A stretch of 8,450 bases of DNA. Source: Candidatus Woesebacteria bacterium. Lineage in GTDB: Bacteria > Patescibacteriota > Microgenomatia > UBA1400 > MFAQ01. Under the pieces are notes generated by a model, which was given only the letters and a program-made list of their open reading frames with translations, ran no database searches and had not been told where the DNA came from. A program made the position numbers and the translations under genes. Shown piece by piece: positions 6,527-8,450 of the stretch (its first letter is position 1; each line of letters begins with the position of its first letter). The stretch is from NCBI GenBank assembly GCA_020052895.1, contig JAGVOE010000076.1, positions 1 through 8,450 on the forward strand. Reading direction: 5' to 3'.

Positions 6527-7465
6527 TTATTTTAGGATGACGATTTTTTCGAGGATGTAGTTGAATTCCTCAAGAGTTGATTCGTCGACAGTTGTACCAT
6601 TCAACATAACTCTGCCTATGGCTGTGAGCGTTGAGTACTTTGTATCAGCAGAAAGTTCACAGACACCGTAAGGGGAATTAACTGACTCAACCTGACCCCA
6701 TCTCCACACATATGGTTGTTGTGAAATTTCTTTATAATCACTAAACCGCACAATTGAACCCTCCATGACAGCATCACCAGAGTATAGACAAACATCACCA
6801 CCGAATTCGTTCTGATCTATAGTCATAGTTATTCCATCCTTACTTAAAACTAAACTCGAAAAGCCGGAATCATTGGTTCCAGGCGTATTTTTGTATTCTT
6901 TAATTGTCCAAGTTGTCGGATAGTAGATTTTGTAATCGCTGAAAGCGGTGAGCGGAGATTTGACTGTCATCATATTCCACTTGAGATCGAGCAGAGCTGA
7001 AGGAGTAGCCGTGGGCTCAGGAAGAGGGGTAACCTCCAGAGTGGGGGTGATGTCCAGCATCTCGGCCTGAGGATCGACTAAAGAAAGTGACGGAGATGGA
7101 GAGAGATTGGGAGTAACTGAGCCAGTTAAAGAACTCAAAGAAAAAGTTGGAAGAAAAAATGAGGCTAGAACTCCGAGAAAGACACCGAGAAGAACTAAAG
7201 CCAACCAAACGAGAAAGATTCGACCAGCAGGAGAACTGGTTTTAATTGGCTGAGGAGTGGGGGGAGTCGGAGGTGTTTGGAGCGGAGAGCTGGCCTGAGG
7301 ATCGATGGGCTGGGGGGTTGCCAAGGAAGTTGGCAAAGGGGTCGTCGGGGGGAGCTGAGAGGGAAGGTTTGCCGGAGGTGGGCTGAGGGGAGCGGTTGAC
7401 GGGTCTTCTCCCCAAGCTTGAGGCGGGGTGTAGCTGACTTCTTCGTTTGGCTGGTTCGGATCCAT
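6527..7465 (-). CDS. Proline-rich single-pass membrane protein with extracytoplasmic domain
   Basis: I do not recognise a named family for this 312-residue protein. Residues 1-80 are rich in Pro, Thr, Ser and Gln with almost no charge (repeats such as TPPTPPTPQP). One transmembrane helix spans about 82-105 (IFLVWLALVLLGVFLGVLASFF), preceded by GR. After it comes a Ser/Pro/Thr linker (106-158), then a compact domain at about 160-312. That domain has a YKIYYPTTWTIKE motif reminiscent of PsbP-like or lipoprotein domains ('YP.W' strand), and two cysteines, Cys226 and Cys269, that could form a disulfide outside. The topology is probably N-in. The ATG at 7465 is the only one before the helix; it has no Shine-Dalgarno and lies 224 bases inside the Nudix frame. 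The stop lies just before the groESL promoter with no terminator between, so read-through is possible. Confidence 0.8.
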   Translation of the reverse strand: MDPNQPNEEVSYTPPQAWGEDPSTAPLSPPPANLPSQLPPTTPLPTSLATPQPIDPQASSPLQTPPTPPTPQPIKTSSPAGRIFLVWLALVLLGVFLGVLASFFLPTFSLSSLTGSVTPNLSPSPSLSLVDPQAEMLDITPTLEVTPLPEPTATPSALLDLKWNMMTVKSPLTAFSDYKIYYPTTWTIKEYKNTPGTNDSGFSSLVLSKDGITMTIDQNEFGGDVCLYSGDAVMEGSIVRFSDYKEISQQPYVWRWGQVESVNSPYGVCELSADTKYSTLTAIGRVMLNGTTVDESTLEEFNYILEKIVILK

Positions 7466-8444
7466 GGTCGGTTGATTGATTGATAGAGAGAAGACCTTTG
7501 TCCTTGAGAAGCTGAAGAAGACTGGTCATCATCCTTAGCCTGCCTCCAGTATTGGTCTCTTTAATTAGTTTATACGCTTCGTTGAAGTTTAGCCACTTTA
7601 GGTCGTCAAATTCAGTGGCACCGAGAGTAATGTCGGTTGTTTGGGCATTGGTTACAAAAAAGTAATAGTATTTACCTTTCATAACGACAGGCTCACCATT
7701 ATCCGTCGTCATATCACGAAGACCTTGCTTGCTGGGAGGAAACTCGATTTTGTCGACGGCAACTAGTTTGATATCCGAGTCGCAGGTTTTGAGAAAGTCT
7801 TCGGTCACTTCTTCGGCGAGTTCTTTGGTAAAGGCCTCTTTGATACTCTGTTTGTTCTCCACTCCCCCTTGGGGCAAGAGCCACTGATTAAAAGATTTTT
7901 GGTAAGCGAGGAGAATTTTTTTATCATTTAGGAAACAGCCGACGATGCTGGGGCGGAGACCTTCTTGGCGAAGTTTGTCGAGATCCTCGAGAGTGGGCTC
8001 TTTTAGAGAGATGCTTGAAGCGGAATTTTGTTGATGGAGTGAGACCTGCCTGCCGGCAGGCAGGTTGCCTGTTCCTCCTCGCAATGACGATGTGCCGGAG
8101 GGGGGGATTTTGAAAGGGTTTGGCTCTGTTCGTGGGGCGATGGGGGGAAGTTGGGGAACGTAGGGCACTTTTGGTGGAGTGAGATTGCTTCGGTTCGAGT
8201 ACGAATCTCGCAATGACGATGGAGCGGGGTTGTTGGGGCGAGTATCCGGAGTCTCGGTATAGCGCTTGGCTGGAGGGGTCATGAGAGCAGTAACCTGAGA
8301 CATGTCCATGGGCTTGGTTTCACGATAGTACTTAGTGTAAGTAGATTCCAAAACTTTTTCTTTTTGGTGAGTTTGAGTATTGGGTAAGGGCAACGCATTG
8401 GCCGAGAAAGGCTGGGAGACCTGGGAATCGATGGACATTTTCAT
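7242..8444 (-). CDS. Nudix hydrolase with long low-complexity N-terminal region (5' end uncertain)
   Basis: Nudix enzymes hydrolyse nucleoside diphosphates linked to another group, including mRNA caps and Ap4A. The domain lies at about residues 165-318 and includes WLLPQGGVENKQS, reminiscent of RppH/Ap4A hydrolases. The Nudix box is degenerate: it reads KELAEEVTE for REUxEExGU, keeping the metal-binding Glu208, Glu211 and Glu212, while the first box Glu is Gln and the Gly is Thr. Residues 1-160 are Pro/Ser/Thr-rich, and two stretches (about 75-92 and 118-137) are translated palindromic repeats. Residues 325-400 are read from DNA that also encodes the next protein and look like random Ser/Pro/Arg sequence. 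The frame stays open to the window edge, so the ATG at 8444 is provisional. Substrate unknown. Confidence 0.82.
   Translation of the reverse strand: MKMSIDSQVSQPFSANALPLPNTQTHQKEKVLESTYTKYYRETKPMDMSQVTALMTPPAKRYTETPDTRPNNPAPSSLRDSYSNRSNLTPPKVPYVPQLPPIAPRTEPNPFKIPPSGTSSLRGGTGNLPAGRQVSLHQQNSASSISLKEPTLEDLDKLRQEGLRPSIVGCFLNDKKILLAYQKSFNQWLLPQGGVENKQSIKEAFTKELAEEVTEDFLKTCDSDIKLVAVDKIEFPPSKQGLRDMTTDNGEPVVMKGKYYYFFVTNAQTTDITLGATEFDDLKWLNFNEAYKLIKETNTGGRLRMMTSLLQLLKDKGLLSINQSTDHGSEPAKRRSQLHPASSLGRRPVNRSPQPTSGKPSLSAPPDDPFANFLGNPPAHRSSGQLSAPNTSDSPHSSAN
8033..8092. repeat. Palindromic repeat family A, copy 3, with nested palindrome
   Basis: The ends match the family (GATGGAGTGAGA ... CCTCGCAATGACGATG), but between GAGA and TTGC sits an extra 20-bp perfect palindrome at 8045-8064. 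The whole unit lies inside the Nudix gene and is translated as SSLRGGTGNLPAGRQVSLH. Confidence 0.75.
8045..8064. repeat. Nested 20-bp palindrome CCTGCCTGCCGGCAGGCAGG
   Basis: This perfect palindrome interrupts the conserved GAGATTGC end of the family A repeat, which is intact in the other two copies. It encodes NLPAGRQ within the Nudix linker. From memory, similar palindromes recur in Candidate Phyla Radiation genomes. Confidence 0.75.
8169..8221. repeat. Palindromic repeat family A, copy 2
   Basis: The first 20 bases are identical to copy 1 (TTTTGGTGGAGTGAGATTGC) and the end is TCTCGCAATGACGATG. The centre differs: GGTTCG (8192-8197) pairs with CGAATC (8202-8207) around AGTA. It lies in the Nudix coding region and is translated as SSLRDSYSNRSNLTPPK. 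Confidence 0.78.
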
Positions 8445-8450
8445 AGCTAG

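Noticed and set aside
7469..7480. Short TGAT tandem repeat at the Nudix/membrane-protein junction as a slippery frameshift site
   Set aside because: It is only three repeats of four bases, with no homopolymeric slippery heptamer or downstream structure that I could support.

Overview
This window looks like chromosomal DNA from a small-genome bacterium of the Candidate Phyla Radiation (Patescibacteria), possibly a Microgenomates-like lineage; that placement is an inference. The clues are a tRNA gene without an encoded CCA, a very short divergent phosphoglycerate kinase next to an unusual GAPDH, almost no Shine-Dalgarno sequences, many short palindromic repeats, and single-pass secreted or membrane proteins with low-complexity linkers. 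The reading frames make sense under the standard code, and I see no sign of TGA recoding.

Layout, left to right. A tRNA-Cys(GCA) gene lies on the + strand at the left edge. Eight bases beyond it is the 3' end of an AT-rich minus-strand KilA-N domain gene that looks like an acquired islet. Next come two minus-strand lower-glycolysis genes, transcribed in the order pgk then gap, with a palindromic repeat between them. The only + strand protein gene is a secreted or anchored M23 (LytM-like) peptidase. It is divergent from pgk and has a good extended -10 promoter and a two-hairpin leader. A 92-residue two-helix membrane protein of unknown function follows on the minus strand, with its own promoter, the only strong Shine-Dalgarno in the window, and its own terminator.

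The groES-groEL operon (minus strand) occupies the centre. Upstream of groES are a sigma70-type promoter and a degenerate palindrome with the exact geometry of a CIRCE (HrcA) operator over the predicted transcription start. An intrinsic terminator lies downstream of groEL, with two palindromic repeats between groEL and that terminator. At the right end a Nudix hydrolase gene, possibly cut by the window edge, overlaps by 224 bases, in another frame, the gene for a proline-rich single-pass membrane protein. Two copies of a dispersed palindromic repeat lie inside the Nudix gene and are translated as linker. One of these copies itself carries an inserted 20-bp palindrome.

The genes are mostly housekeeping: central carbon metabolism, protein folding, cell-wall remodelling and nucleotide or RNA-end hydrolysis. 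I see no defence, CRISPR, transposase or secondary-metabolite system. The most interesting signals are small-scale: the coding palindromic repeats, the divergent CIRCE, the M23 leader, the reduced PGK, and the long same-strand gene overlap.
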